This document shows positions 6,244-13,525 of a stretch of DNA of 35,232 nt, piece after piece. This DNA comes from Dehalococcoidia bacterium UBA1141 (GTDB lineage Bacteria; Chloroflexota; Dehalococcoidia; Lucifugimonadales; UBA3495): assembly GCA_002311385.1 (NCBI GenBank), contig DCAE01000116.1, positions 116,135 to 151,366 of the forward strand. Reading direction: 5' to 3'. The notes under the pieces were generated by a model. The model saw only the letters and a list, made by a program, of their open reading frames with translations. It had not been told where the DNA came from and did no database searches. The position numbers and the translations under genes were made by a program. How positions within the stretch are numbered: position 1 is the stretch's first letter; each line of letters begins with the position of its first letter.

Positions 6244-8828
6244 TTCCCCTGAGCCTCAGCCTCAAGAACTTCCTCAGCTACCGCGAGAATGCTCCCACCC
6301 TGGACTTCGCTGGCATCCACGTCGCCTGCCTATGCGGCCAAAATGGTCATGGCAAATCGGCTTTGCTCGATGCCATAACCTGGTGCCTGTGGGGCAAGGC
6401 TCGGGGTAAGAGTCAAGACGAGCTCATTTCCTACGGCGCCGATGAGTGCAACGTCGTGCTGGGTTTTTCCTCGAGAGATACCCACTACCGGGCATCTAGG
6501 TCCCATTCCAGAGGAGGCGGCAGACGCCGTCAGGGTGCCACCGAGCTTCAGCTTCAGGTTTTATCCGAGGCTGGCCCAACGCCGATATCCGGAAACACAG
6601 TCCGTGAAACCCAAACGAAAATCGACCAAATATTGGGAATGGACTACGACACTTTCACCAACTCGGCCTTTCTGCTCCAAGGTAGAGCGGACGAGTTCAC
6701 CAACAAGACCCCTTCCGAGCGCAAAGCAGTGCTGTCTAAAATCTTGGGCTTGGAGCTTTATGACCGGCTCCAGGACATTGCCAAATCAAAACTTAGCCGA
6801 AACTCCGAGGCTCTCAGGGGCTTGGAAAGCGCCCTTGACGTTATGAAGCGGCAGGTGGAGGAGATTGGCAACCCTGCTCCTCAGTTGCTAGAGGTTGAAG
6901 AAAGACTGGCCCGCATCGACGTTCAGCTCAAGGACCGGTTGACCGCAACCAACGATCTACGCAAAAACGTCGCCGAGTTGGAGCACCAACTCAGCCAACT
7001 GGAAGAAGTTGCGCAAAACATCGAAAACCTGCAGCAAGAAGTTGCCCAGATGGAAACCATTGCGGTCAATGTGCATTCGAGTATCAAAAAACTGGAAGAC
7101 CTAATCTCGCAAGGCGATGAAATTCGCCGTGGATCAGCCAAACTGGAAGAAGTCCGGCAGAACTTACGGTCCTTTGAGGATGCACGGGAATCATTCGACA
7201 GCTTAAGCAACTCAAAGCAAGAATTAGTCAGGGTCATCGACATCGCCAAGTCCAGGCTGGAGGCTCAGGCGGAACAGTTACGCCTGAAGGTAGAGGTGGA
7301 GTTGCCGCCAAAGGCCTCATCCGCCGGGGACTTGGCGGACCAGCTAGAACGAACCAAGCACAATCTGGAAGAGGTGCTTGACGAGGAAAAGTCCATTGCC
7401 CTTTCCCGGGACCGTCAGCAGAATCTTTCCACCCAGGTTGGGCAGGCCCAAAGCGTGGCAGAACGCTACAAGTTGGAGGGCGCCGAGCTGCGCTCAAAAT
7501 TAAACCTATTGAGCGCCACCGGACATCAGGACACAGTCTGCCCATTGTGCAAAACATCCTTGGGAGAAGACGCTTGTGGCCGGCTGGCGGATACCTACAA
7601 GTCGGACATCGACGAAAAACTGCGGTTGTACCGGTTGAATGAGTCAAACCTGAAGCAACTCACCGAGGAAGGCGCCATCCTGGAAAAGGATTTGGAGCAA
7701 CGGGAAAAGAAGACTGGCGAATCTCGCCGACGGATAGAATTGAAGGTAAGCGACCTGGACCGGCAGATAAAAGAAGCTCAGGTGGCCCAACAAGAGCTTG
7801 ACGAAATGCGGACAAAACTGGCAGCGGCCACTGCGTCCATGACGTCGGGGGATTACGCCAGCGAAGACAATGCGGCGCTCAAGAAGATTGAAGCCCAGAT
7901 AGGCGCTTTAGGTTACGACGAAGTAGCTCGGCGCGCCGCCTACTCCCAAGCTCAAGATTTGCAGTCCTTTGCCGATAGGGCCGTGCAACTGGCCGACGCA
8001 GAATCCAACCTGCCTAAGCAACAGGAAACGGCTTTGCAGAACCGGGGTATGCTTCAAAGACGCCTTGACGAGTTGGAGAGGCTGGATGAACAGCAAAAAT
8101 CCAATAAATCGGCTGTAGAGACCCTGCCTAAATTGCGTATTAACCGAGACGTGGCCGAATCCGCTCAGAAAAACCTCGAATCCCAGAGGGAACAGGCCAT
8201 CTCCGGCAAAGCGCTGCTGGAGGAGAGAGTAAAGCGTTCGGGAAGCCTCAAGGAGGAAATCGCGAGGGATTCGAAGCGTACAGTCAGCCTGCAAGAGGAG
8301 CAAAGCGTCTACCAAGAATTGGTAAACGCCTTCGGTCGTCAGGGAGTTCAAGCAATGCTCATCGAGACGGTGGTGCCAAGGCTGGAAGAAGAGGCGAACC
8401 TGCTGCTGGGCCGCATGACGGATAATCGGACATATCTCAGGCTGGAGACCCAGCGTGAGCGGCGGTCCGGGAAGGGTGAACCCATAGAGACATTGGAAAT
8501 CCAAGTCAACGACGATGTAGGCCCTCGCAGTTACGAGATGTACAGCGGTGGCGAGGCATTCCGGGTCAATTTGGCTCTGCGTATTGCGCTCTCCAAGGTG
8601 CTCGCCCAAAGGATGGGAGCGCCCTTGCCCACCCTGTTTATCGATGAGGGTTTCGGTACTCAAGACGCTGTGGGCCGGGAGCGAATCTTAGACGTCATTG
8701 CCGCCATACAAGACGACTTCGAAAAGATTATCGTCATCACCCATCTAGATGACCTGAAAGACGCTTTCCCCGTTCGTATAGAGGTCCAGAAAGACGCACT
8801 AGGCTCGACCTTTGTTGTTACGTCATAA
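6240..8828 (+). CDS. sbcC: SbcC/Rad50-family AAA ATPase
   Basis: DNA double-strand-end processing ATPase, 862 residues from GTG 6240. That start is chosen because GGAG lies 7 nt upstream and the protein then opens with the family-typical IPLSLSLKNFLSYRE; an upstream TTG at 6162 would add an atypical tail. Walker A GQNGHGKS is at 33-40. Two long coiled coils flank a zinc hook, C434-P-L-C437. The C-terminal lobe carries the signature YSGGEAFRVNLALR and Walker B LPTLFIDEGFGTQD. The hook dimerises by Zn and the heads clamp DNA with the SbcD/Mre11 nuclease. No sbcD lies next to it, which is unusual. Confidence 0.92.
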   Translation: MIPLSLSLKNFLSYRENAPTLDFAGIHVACLCGQNGHGKSALLDAITWCLWGKARGKSQDELISYGADECNVVLGFSSRDTHYRASRSHSRGGGRRRQGATELQLQVLSEAGPTPISGNTVRETQTKIDQILGMDYDTFTNSAFLLQGRADEFTNKTPSERKAVLSKILGLELYDRLQDIAKSKLSRNSEALRGLESALDVMKRQVEEIGNPAPQLLEVEERLARIDVQLKDRLTATNDLRKNVAELEHQLSQLEEVAQNIENLQQEVAQMETIAVNVHSSIKKLEDLISQGDEIRRGSAKLEEVRQNLRSFEDARESFDSLSNSKQELVRVIDIAKSRLEAQAEQLRLKVEVELPPKASSAGDLADQLERTKHNLEEVLDEEKSIALSRDRQQNLSTQVGQAQSVAERYKLEGAELRSKLNLLSATGHQDTVCPLCKTSLGEDACGRLADTYKSDIDEKLRLYRLNESNLKQLTEEGAILEKDLEQREKKTGESRRRIELKVSDLDRQIKEAQVAQQELDEMRTKLAAATASMTSGDYASEDNAALKKIEAQIGALGYDEVARRAAYSQAQDLQSFADRAVQLADAESNLPKQQETALQNRGMLQRRLDELERLDEQQKSNKSAVETLPKLRINRDVAESAQKNLESQREQAISGKALLEERVKRSGSLKEEIARDSKRTVSLQEEQSVYQELVNAFGRQGVQAMLIETVVPRLEEEANLLLGRMTDNRTYLRLETQRERRSGKGEPIETLEIQVNDDVGPRSYEMYSGGEAFRVNLALRIALSKVLAQRMGAPLPTLFIDEGFGTQDAVGRERILDVIAAIQDDFEKIIVITHLDDLKDAFPVRIEVQKDALGSTFVVTS

Positions 8829-8871
8829 TTATTAACAGGGGTCCCTATCAAATTAGTTGATCGGAGCGGCC

Positions 8872-9354
8872 ATGGCCACAGACGAAAATAGCAAAATCAT
8901 TGTCCGGCAGGCGGTCCTTGAGGACCTAGACTCCATTGTCCGGTTCAATGCTGCAATGGCCTTGGAAACCGAAGGGAAGGTACTAGACCAAGGGAAACTG
9001 CGGGAGGGAGTTGCTGCGGTCTTTCAACGCCATGGCCTAGGAGATTATTACGTGGCGGAGTTTGCTGGCCGGGTGGTGGGGCAACTATTAATTACCACCG
9101 AGTGGAGCGATTGGCGAAACAGCTACTATTGGTGGATTCAGAGTGTCTACGTTGATGCTGACTACCGTCGTTCAGGTGTTTACCGCGCGCTGCATACTTT
9201 CGTCGCTGACGAAGCTGAGGGGAAAGGCGTTCAGGGGCTGAAGTTATACGTGGACCGGGACAACAAACGGGCGCAAAGCGTGTATGCCGACCTAAAAATG
9301 AACCACTCTAATTACGATTTGTGGGAAATAGATTTCGAATCAGCCCAAGACTAA
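8872..9354 (+). CDS. GNAT-family N-acetyltransferase
   Basis: A 160-residue GNAT-fold acetyltransferase that would move acetyl from acetyl-CoA to an amine. The sequence has the family order: VRQAVLEDLDSIVRF at the N-terminus, then strands with GRVVGQLLITTEWSDWR, then SVYVDADYRRSGVYRALH, whose RRSGVY is the CoA pyrophosphate-binding motif A. LYVDRDNKRAQSVYADLKM follows as the typical C-terminal helix. ATG 8872 is preferred over TTG 8857 because CGGAG lies 5 nt before it. The substrate is unknown. It lies 43 bp after sbcC and 29 bp before the PPOX-fold gene, all on the same strand. Confidence 0.85.
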   Translation: MATDENSKIIVRQAVLEDLDSIVRFNAAMALETEGKVLDQGKLREGVAAVFQRHGLGDYYVAEFAGRVVGQLLITTEWSDWRNSYYWWIQSVYVDADYRRSGVYRALHTFVADEAEGKGVQGLKLYVDRDNKRAQSVYADLKMNHSNYDLWEIDFESAQD

Positions 9355-9383
9355 TGCGATAACAAGACGAGAAAGGAGACCAT

Positions 9384-9803
9384 ATGCTGTCGAACAAGAC
9401 CCGAGAATTTTTGGCTCAGACTCACCGGGGCGTGATAACTACAACTCGCAAGAACGGGGCCGTCCAATTGAGCATCATCAGTTGTGGTCCCTACCGTGAT
9501 GGTGTTGCCTTCACCGTTACTTCCACCCGCTCCAAGTACTGGAACCTGAAGCGGGATCCTCGGTGCTCCCTCTTGGTGTCCAATGAGAGCTGGTGGGGAT
9601 TTGTCGTGTTGGAAGGCCACGCCGAGATTTTGTCACCCGACAACACTCCAGCGGATGAATTGCGATTGGCGTTGCGGGATGTATTTCGGACCGCTTCGGG
9701 GGAAGAACATTCCAACTGGGAAGAGTTCGACCAAGCCATGGTCACAGACAAGAGAGCGGCCATCATTGTTGTGCCCGAGCACGTCTACGGAACGGCGATG
9801 TAA
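9384..9803 (+). CDS. Pyridoxamine 5'-phosphate oxidase-fold, probable F420-dependent enzyme
   Basis: A 139-residue split-barrel protein of the PPOX/flavin-reductase superfamily, close in layout to F420-dependent TIGR03618-type members. It has the paired strands GVITTTRKNGAVQLSIISCG, then FTVTSTRSKYWNLKRDPRCSLLV, the segment that holds the cofactor phosphate in relatives, and VVLEGHAEIL. GAAAGGAGA lies just upstream of the ATG. It would reduce or oxidise a small substrate with F420 or FMN. The cofactor cannot be fixed from sequence. Other likely F420/FMN enzymes lie at 23597 and 33189. Confidence 0.8.
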   Translation: MLSNKTREFLAQTHRGVITTTRKNGAVQLSIISCGPYRDGVAFTVTSTRSKYWNLKRDPRCSLLVSNESWWGFVVLEGHAEILSPDNTPADELRLALRDVFRTASGEEHSNWEEFDQAMVTDKRAAIIVVPEHVYGTAM

Positions 9804-9886
9804 CGCTGTCCTGCGTCAGTCGGTCCGCAACAGCACCAAATAGTTCGCACGGCACCGACCTCAGCCGGATATTAGTCGACTTGGGT

Positions 9887-10489
9887 TCAGCTTTGAACGC
9901 CTTTCAGCGATGCGCTGGTCAGAGTGGTGTAAGTAGCGCCTTCCGGCCCGAGATGGCTTTGTATCAACTCAACAGATTCCACAGTCCAAGAGTCGCTCGC
10001 TGGCATCTGATGACTGGTAACCATCGGACCTATGCTGCGTCGAGTGTGCTCCGAGGATTGGGCTCGGACTCGACCCAGGGTCAGATGAGGGTTGAATCGC
10101 CGACGGTCCTTGGGGTACCCTGCCGCCGCCAACTCCTGCTCGGTAGATTCTTGAAGCTGGGTTAGCGTGGCCAGGTCGCCATCTACGCCAGCCCACAAAA
10201 CCCGTGGTTCTCTCTTATTGGGGAAAACACCCACACCCGACAAACCAACATCAAAGGGGCTAATCTTTGCCGCTGCCAGGAACATTGCCTCGGTGATTCC
10301 AGCTATTTCCTCCGGGGGGACGTCGCCCAAAAACTTGATAGTCAGATGTATGCCGTCGGGGTTTACCCAACGGACTCCGCTGGGAATCTTGCCGCCCAGA
10401 TTCTCAATAACCTGAGTCAGGACAAGCTTGGCTGGCAATGGGATAGGCGCCGCAATGAACACCCTTATGGCCTGGTTTGGTTGGCTCAT
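9887..10489 (-). CDS. thpR: RNA 2',3'-cyclic phosphodiesterase (LigT/ThpR family)
   Basis: A 200-residue 2H phosphoesterase. The two catalytic HxTx motifs are present: IHLTIKFLGDV (about residue 49) and FNPHLTLGRVR (about residue 132). The opening IRVFIAAPIP is typical of the family. These enzymes hydrolyse 2',3'-cyclic phosphates on RNA and can join tRNA halves in vitro. The start ATG 10489 has only a weak upstream purine stretch. It lies 24 bp downstream of the Mug-type glycosylase on the same strand, so the two may be cotranscribed. Confidence 0.9.
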   Translation of the reverse strand: MSQPNQAIRVFIAAPIPLPAKLVLTQVIENLGGKIPSGVRWVNPDGIHLTIKFLGDVPPEEIAGITEAMFLAAAKISPFDVGLSGVGVFPNKREPRVLWAGVDGDLATLTQLQESTEQELAAAGYPKDRRRFNPHLTLGRVRAQSSEHTRRSIGPMVTSHQMPASDSWTVESVELIQSHLGPEGATYTTLTSASLKGVQS

Positions 10490-10513
10490 TTGGCTTCGGT
10501 CACAAGCTGAGCC

Positions 10514-11074
10514 TCATGGGAAAGCTCTAATCGCAATTTGGGAAAGTTCCAATCGCAATTCATGAAGCCGGTCGTACCAACCTACCAGATCGTCCAGCGA
10601 GTACTTGGCATTGGCCGGACTGGGATTGGGCACGACAAATACCCTGGTTTGGCCAATAGCCCGCTCCTGCAAGCCCAATTCCAATCGACCGTCAACGTTC
10701 TCGGCATGCTTCAGATATGCCCGGTAGCCCATCATCCCGTGGAAGCTGGCGATTCTGGGCTGGAACTTGATTAGCTTATCTTTCAACACTGGCGCCCATT
10801 CCCGGTAATCGCTGACCTTCAAGCCAGAGCCTTGCCGCGTTGGCCGTTTCACAACGTCGGTGAAACCTATCCCGTCTCGAAGCAGAGTGGCATCTTCCTC
10901 GCAGGATACTTCCCGGTCAATCAGCTTGGAACGATTGAAAGCGGACCAGAACCGGTTCCTGGGATTGGCAAAGTAGTGGCCGACCTCCACCGAATAGACC
11001 GACGGATTCAAGCCTATAAAGACAATGTCCAGCCCTTCCCGCAGATAATCGGGAAGTGTAACCAAATCTTCCAA
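10514..11074 (-). CDS. mug: Mug/TDG-type uracil-DNA glycosylase
   Basis: A 186-residue family 2 uracil-DNA glycosylase. Motif 1 reads IVFIGLNPSVYSVEVGHYFANPRNRFW, in which the Asn of GLNPS corresponds to the catalytic Asn of Mug/TDG. Motif 2 is VVPNPSPANAKY, in place of the Mug NPSGLS segment. It would remove uracil or ethenocytosine from mismatches. The start is TTG 11074, with AGGA 8 nt upstream. The gene is the second base-excision glycosylase in the window, with the AlkA-like one. Exact substrate is uncertain because motif 2 departs from E. coli Mug. Confidence 0.85.
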   Translation of the reverse strand: MEDLVTLPDYLREGLDIVFIGLNPSVYSVEVGHYFANPRNRFWSAFNRSKLIDREVSCEEDATLLRDGIGFTDVVKRPTRQGSGLKVSDYREWAPVLKDKLIKFQPRIASFHGMMGYRAYLKHAENVDGRLELGLQERAIGQTRVFVVPNPSPANAKYSLDDLVGWYDRLHELRLELSQIAIRAFP

Positions 11075-11129
11075 TCTTCACATCCTGTTGGATAAATGTT
11101 CCAAAGCATTCGGGGCTGCTAACTAGGAA

Positions 11130-11252
11130 CCCTCCTCCCCCCTTGCGGGGGAGGATTGAGGTGGGGGTATCTCGTCTCCACGCTAAACCCCGACTGAAAC
11201 TCAAGAGTCGCGCCCCCATCCTAACCTTCCCCCGAAATGAGGGAAGGGACTG
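11130..11252. repeat. G/C-tract inverted-repeat element (MITE-like)
   Basis: A left arm (11130-11168) and right arm (11211-11250) form an imperfect inverted pair: GGATTGAGGTGGGGG on the left, CCCCCATCCTAACC on the right. Each arm also folds on itself; on the left TCCTCCCCC pairs with GGGGGAGGA. The central 40 bp are unlike the arms. No ORF lies inside. This architecture is that of short non-coding palindromic elements. The flanks 11075-11129 and 11253-11286 hold nothing else visible. Confidence 0.65.
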
Positions 11253-11286
11253 GTCCGAATCATCAGATTTTTTACTTGCATATGTC

Positions 11287-12126
11287 TTACAAGCCGAATA
11301 ATCTTGCAGCGTTGCCGCCTAGAATCGCATCGTGCGTCGGTTGTTCAAGGGCAGCTTCATCAACATATCTGAGGAGACGTTTGGGCTGAATCAGCGGGAA
11401 ATCCGTTCCAAACAGAATCCGGTCCGAGCCAATCAAGTCAACGACCGTTCGAACTACCTGGGGGCGGTATAGGAAGGGCGACACCGCAGTATCAAAGTAC
11501 ACGTTCTTGATTACCTCCGGCACCTCGGGCATGAGAGCGTAGAAGGGTAGACCGCCGCCCCAATGGGCGCAGATAATCACATTATCAGGGAAATTCTCAA
11601 TGAACCGGTACAATTTTCCGGGAGTGGTCTCTCCCTTGCCAGCGTACTGGTGGCCCACCGGCTCCGACGCATGAACCAACACGGGCAAAGACAACCTGCG
11701 GGCAGCATCCATGACCGGCTCCATGCGGACCTTGTCTGTTATGTCAAACCCTTGGGAGTCGGCGTGAAGCTCGCCGATTCCGACTGCGCCGCCTTTAGCG
11801 CAACGCTCCAACTCCAACACTGCGGCGTCGCCCCAAGCCGGGTTCAGCGAACAAAATGCGCTCAACCTCCCCTTGTGGGCTAGAGCGGAATCAATCAAAT
11901 AATCGTTCGACTCTCTTGCCAGGTCTTGAGTCGCCCAGCCAATCCCCATAATCACGGACCGAGAGACGCCGTCACGGTCCATCGCCTGAATCAACTCGGT
12001 CACTCCGGCCATGGCGGACCCCGGCTTGGCGAATAACGCGCCAAAGGTAGCGTCCTGTGCCAACAAGTCAGCACGCCGACGCTGAATCTCCGGAGGCAAA
12101 ACGTGGCAATGGGTGTCGATAATCAC
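11287..12126 (-). CDS. TIM-barrel amidohydrolase family protein (COG2159-like)
   Basis: A 279-residue metal-dependent hydrolase or decarboxylase of the amidohydrolase-2 (ACMSD-like) family. The first metal motif is IDTHCHV (HxH at residues 6-8). IICAHWGGG carries the strand-6 His, and ILFGTDFPL the strand-8 Asp. The protein starts at GTG 12126, with AGGA 6 nt upstream. Members act on carboxylic acids or lactones from aromatic or plant-derived compounds; the substrate here is unknown. It is separated from the mug gene by a repeat-bearing spacer, so it is probably transcribed on its own. Confidence 0.85.
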   Translation of the reverse strand: MIIDTHCHVLPPEIQRRRADLLAQDATFGALFAKPGSAMAGVTELIQAMDRDGVSRSVIMGIGWATQDLARESNDYLIDSALAHKGRLSAFCSLNPAWGDAAVLELERCAKGGAVGIGELHADSQGFDITDKVRMEPVMDAARRLSLPVLVHASEPVGHQYAGKGETTPGKLYRFIENFPDNVIICAHWGGGLPFYALMPEVPEVIKNVYFDTAVSPFLYRPQVVRTVVDLIGSDRILFGTDFPLIQPKRLLRYVDEAALEQPTHDAILGGNAARLFGL

Positions 12127-12160
12127 TAGACGTCCTGCTCAAGCCTTGTAATCAATTCCC

Positions 12161-12209
12161 CCAGCAAATCCCAATCACAGTCGTCATGTCCCGCCAGCAA
12201 ATCCCAATC
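12161..12209. repeat. 16-bp direct repeat pair
   Basis: CCAGCAAATCCCAATC occurs at 12161-12176 and again, exactly, at 12194-12209, 33 bp apart. The second copy abuts the palindromic element that follows. This may be a local duplication. Confidence 0.75.
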
Positions 12210-12211
12210 CC

Positions 12212-12290
12212 CTGTCATTCTGAGTTAAGCGAAGAATCTCATGCGTTAAGTTTGCGATTCTTTGGTCCCCGCACTCGGTCAGAATAACAG
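12212..12290. repeat. Dispersed inverted-repeat element (MITE-like), copy 2
   Basis: The left arm CTGTCATTCTGAG begins at 12212 and continues with GCGAAGAATCTC to 12240. The right arm at 12253-12290 is its imperfect inverse, ending TCAGAATAACAG. It is the same family as the element at 3625-3750. The rest of the 12127-12480 spacer, 12291-12463, must hold the promoter of the next gene, but I see no convincing -35/-10 pair. Confidence 0.65.
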
Positions 12291-12480
12291 TCGCCAGCTA
12301 TGATGGATGGTCTGAATACCTACGACGAGGCAATTATAGGTTTGAAATCTCACGATTGCTAATGCTCAGCCCCAACACCGAAGCAAACTGGGGTCAACAT
12401 TTTGTCGCCAAGCCGTCAGTCGTGTGAAATAATCTTCATAACAAAATATCACTTAGCGGCGATAGCCTAGAGGCACCAAC

Positions 12481-13029
12481 TTGAACACCAGTCTGCTTCA
12501 ACAGACAGCGCCCGATTTCACGCTAGTCGATTCTGACGGCCAATTTATGTCTTTGAGCGATTTCCGGGGCCGCACAGTGTTGTTGGTCTTCCTCCGCCAC
12601 TTCGCCTGACTGCCTTGAAGGGAACACTTGTCGCAGTTGCGGCAAAAACACGCTGAGATAGAAGAAATGGGCGGGGTTGTGTTGGCGGTGTCATTTGAGC
12701 CGCGGGACCGGTTATTCCAGTTGTCCCGCGAACTGCGATTGCCCTTCCCCTTGCTGTCGGACCCGGAGATGGACAGCTACCGGGCCTACGGGCTTCAGCG
12801 GGGCGGTATACGCCAGATATTCAGCCTCGGGACAGTCTTGACCTACGTCAAGCTATTGGCCCGTGACAGGTCCTACCACTTCCGCCGCAGCGACCTGCGC
12901 CAACTAGGCGGCGACTTCGTCGTTGACGCCAAGGGCCTCATTCAGTACCAATACCGCAGCGACACCCCCAACGACCGGCCAAACGTGGATGAAGCGAGCG
13001 CCCTCATCCCGTCCCACTTGAGTTCATAG
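12481..13029 (+). CDS. Peroxiredoxin-like (AhpC/TSA-2) selenoprotein with UxxU motif
   Basis: A 182-residue thioredoxin-fold, peroxiredoxin-like protein when two in-frame TGA codons (12607-12609 and 12616-12618) are read as selenocysteine 43 and 46. The active site reads FLRHFAULPUREHL, where relatives have CxxC. N-terminal APDFTLVDSDGQ and FRGRTVLLVFLRHF are standard peroxiredoxin-fold strands; the C-terminal part has GGDFVVDAKGLI. Start is TTG 12481, with AGAGG 7 nt upstream (12469-12473) and an in-frame stop just before (12463). Starting after the TGAs, at TTG 12628, would delete the catalytic half. A hairpin at 12628-12645 fits a SECIS element. UxxU is known from the SelL/peroxiredoxin-like-2 group, where it forms a diselenide. 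Probably a peroxide- or disulfide-active oxidoreductase. Confidence 0.88.
12628..12645 (+). promoter_or_regulatory. Candidate bacterial SECIS stem-loop for U43/U46
   Basis: TTGTCGC (12628-12634) pairs with GCGGCAA (12639-12645) through seven pairs, one a T-G wobble. The loop is AGTT, with the G at 12636. Between the loop G and the TGA ends there are 17 nt (second TGA) and 26 nt (first TGA). Both lie in the working range of bacterial SECIS elements, so one hairpin could serve both codons. Confidence 0.6.
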
Positions 13030-13207
13030 ATAAAATCGGGCGAGTCAAATGGTTGCCGGGACATTTTCCCTAGCATGGGTTTAATAGTTGAAGGTAGCTT
13101 TGGGGCCATGGCTAGAATCCTAATTCAATAGAGATTGACCCGCAAGGTAAACTAATTCCGGTCGATAGGATGCGCTCTTAATCTAAAATTCTCAACCACC
13201 AAGGACG

Positions 13208-13513
13208 TCACTGGCCATTCGGCTCGTCGTCTAAACCGTCATCGGTGAAGACGAGGGTCTCTCTTCCCTGGAAGACGTGGACGACGAAGCCTTCCCGCGA
13301 GATGCCAACGGCGTCAACCATGTCTTCGTCCACCGTGTCGATGATTTCTTGAATTGCGTCTTGAGTCAGGCTCTCGTCCACCGCCAATGCCAGATGCACC
13401 ACGCCGTCGGCAAAGTGGATGTCAATCCGGCCCACGGGACGGTCGTCTTCCCTGATGGTATAAGCCTCCGAATACGGCGTTCGGACCTCGCGTTCGAAGC
13501 TAAAATCCGGCAA
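13208..13513 (-). CDS. Conserved-looking small protein downstream of proA, function unknown
   Basis: A 101-residue acidic soluble protein that I do not recognise. It begins at TTG 13513, supported by AGGAGG 6 nt upstream; this Shine-Dalgarno site lies at the end of proA. The stop of proA is only 12 bp away, so it is very probably the third gene of the proB-proA operon. The sequence alternates short strands (GRIDIHFADGVVHLALAV, EGFVVHVFQGRETLVF) with one helix rich in Asp and Glu, suggesting a small alpha/beta fold. There are no cysteines, signal peptide or membrane segment. No function is claimed. Confidence 0.75.
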   Translation of the reverse strand: MPDFSFEREVRTPYSEAYTIREDDRPVGRIDIHFADGVVHLALAVDESLTQDAIQEIIDTVDEDMVDAVGISREGFVVHVFQGRETLVFTDDGLDDEPNGQ

Positions 13514-13525
13514 TGCCTGCCTCCT

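Noticed and set aside
27..13029. Genome-wide TGA reassignment (code 4 or 25) as the reason for in-frame TGA
   Set aside because: TGA terminates several normal genes here (for example at 611 and 1197), and Trp is encoded by TGG throughout. TGA is internal only at redox Cys positions with a hairpin downstream.
12628..13029. Short ORF starting at TTG 12628 as an independent gene
   Set aside because: It would lack the first strands and active site of the peroxiredoxin fold. Coding similarity continues upstream through both TGA codons to a well-supported TTG start.
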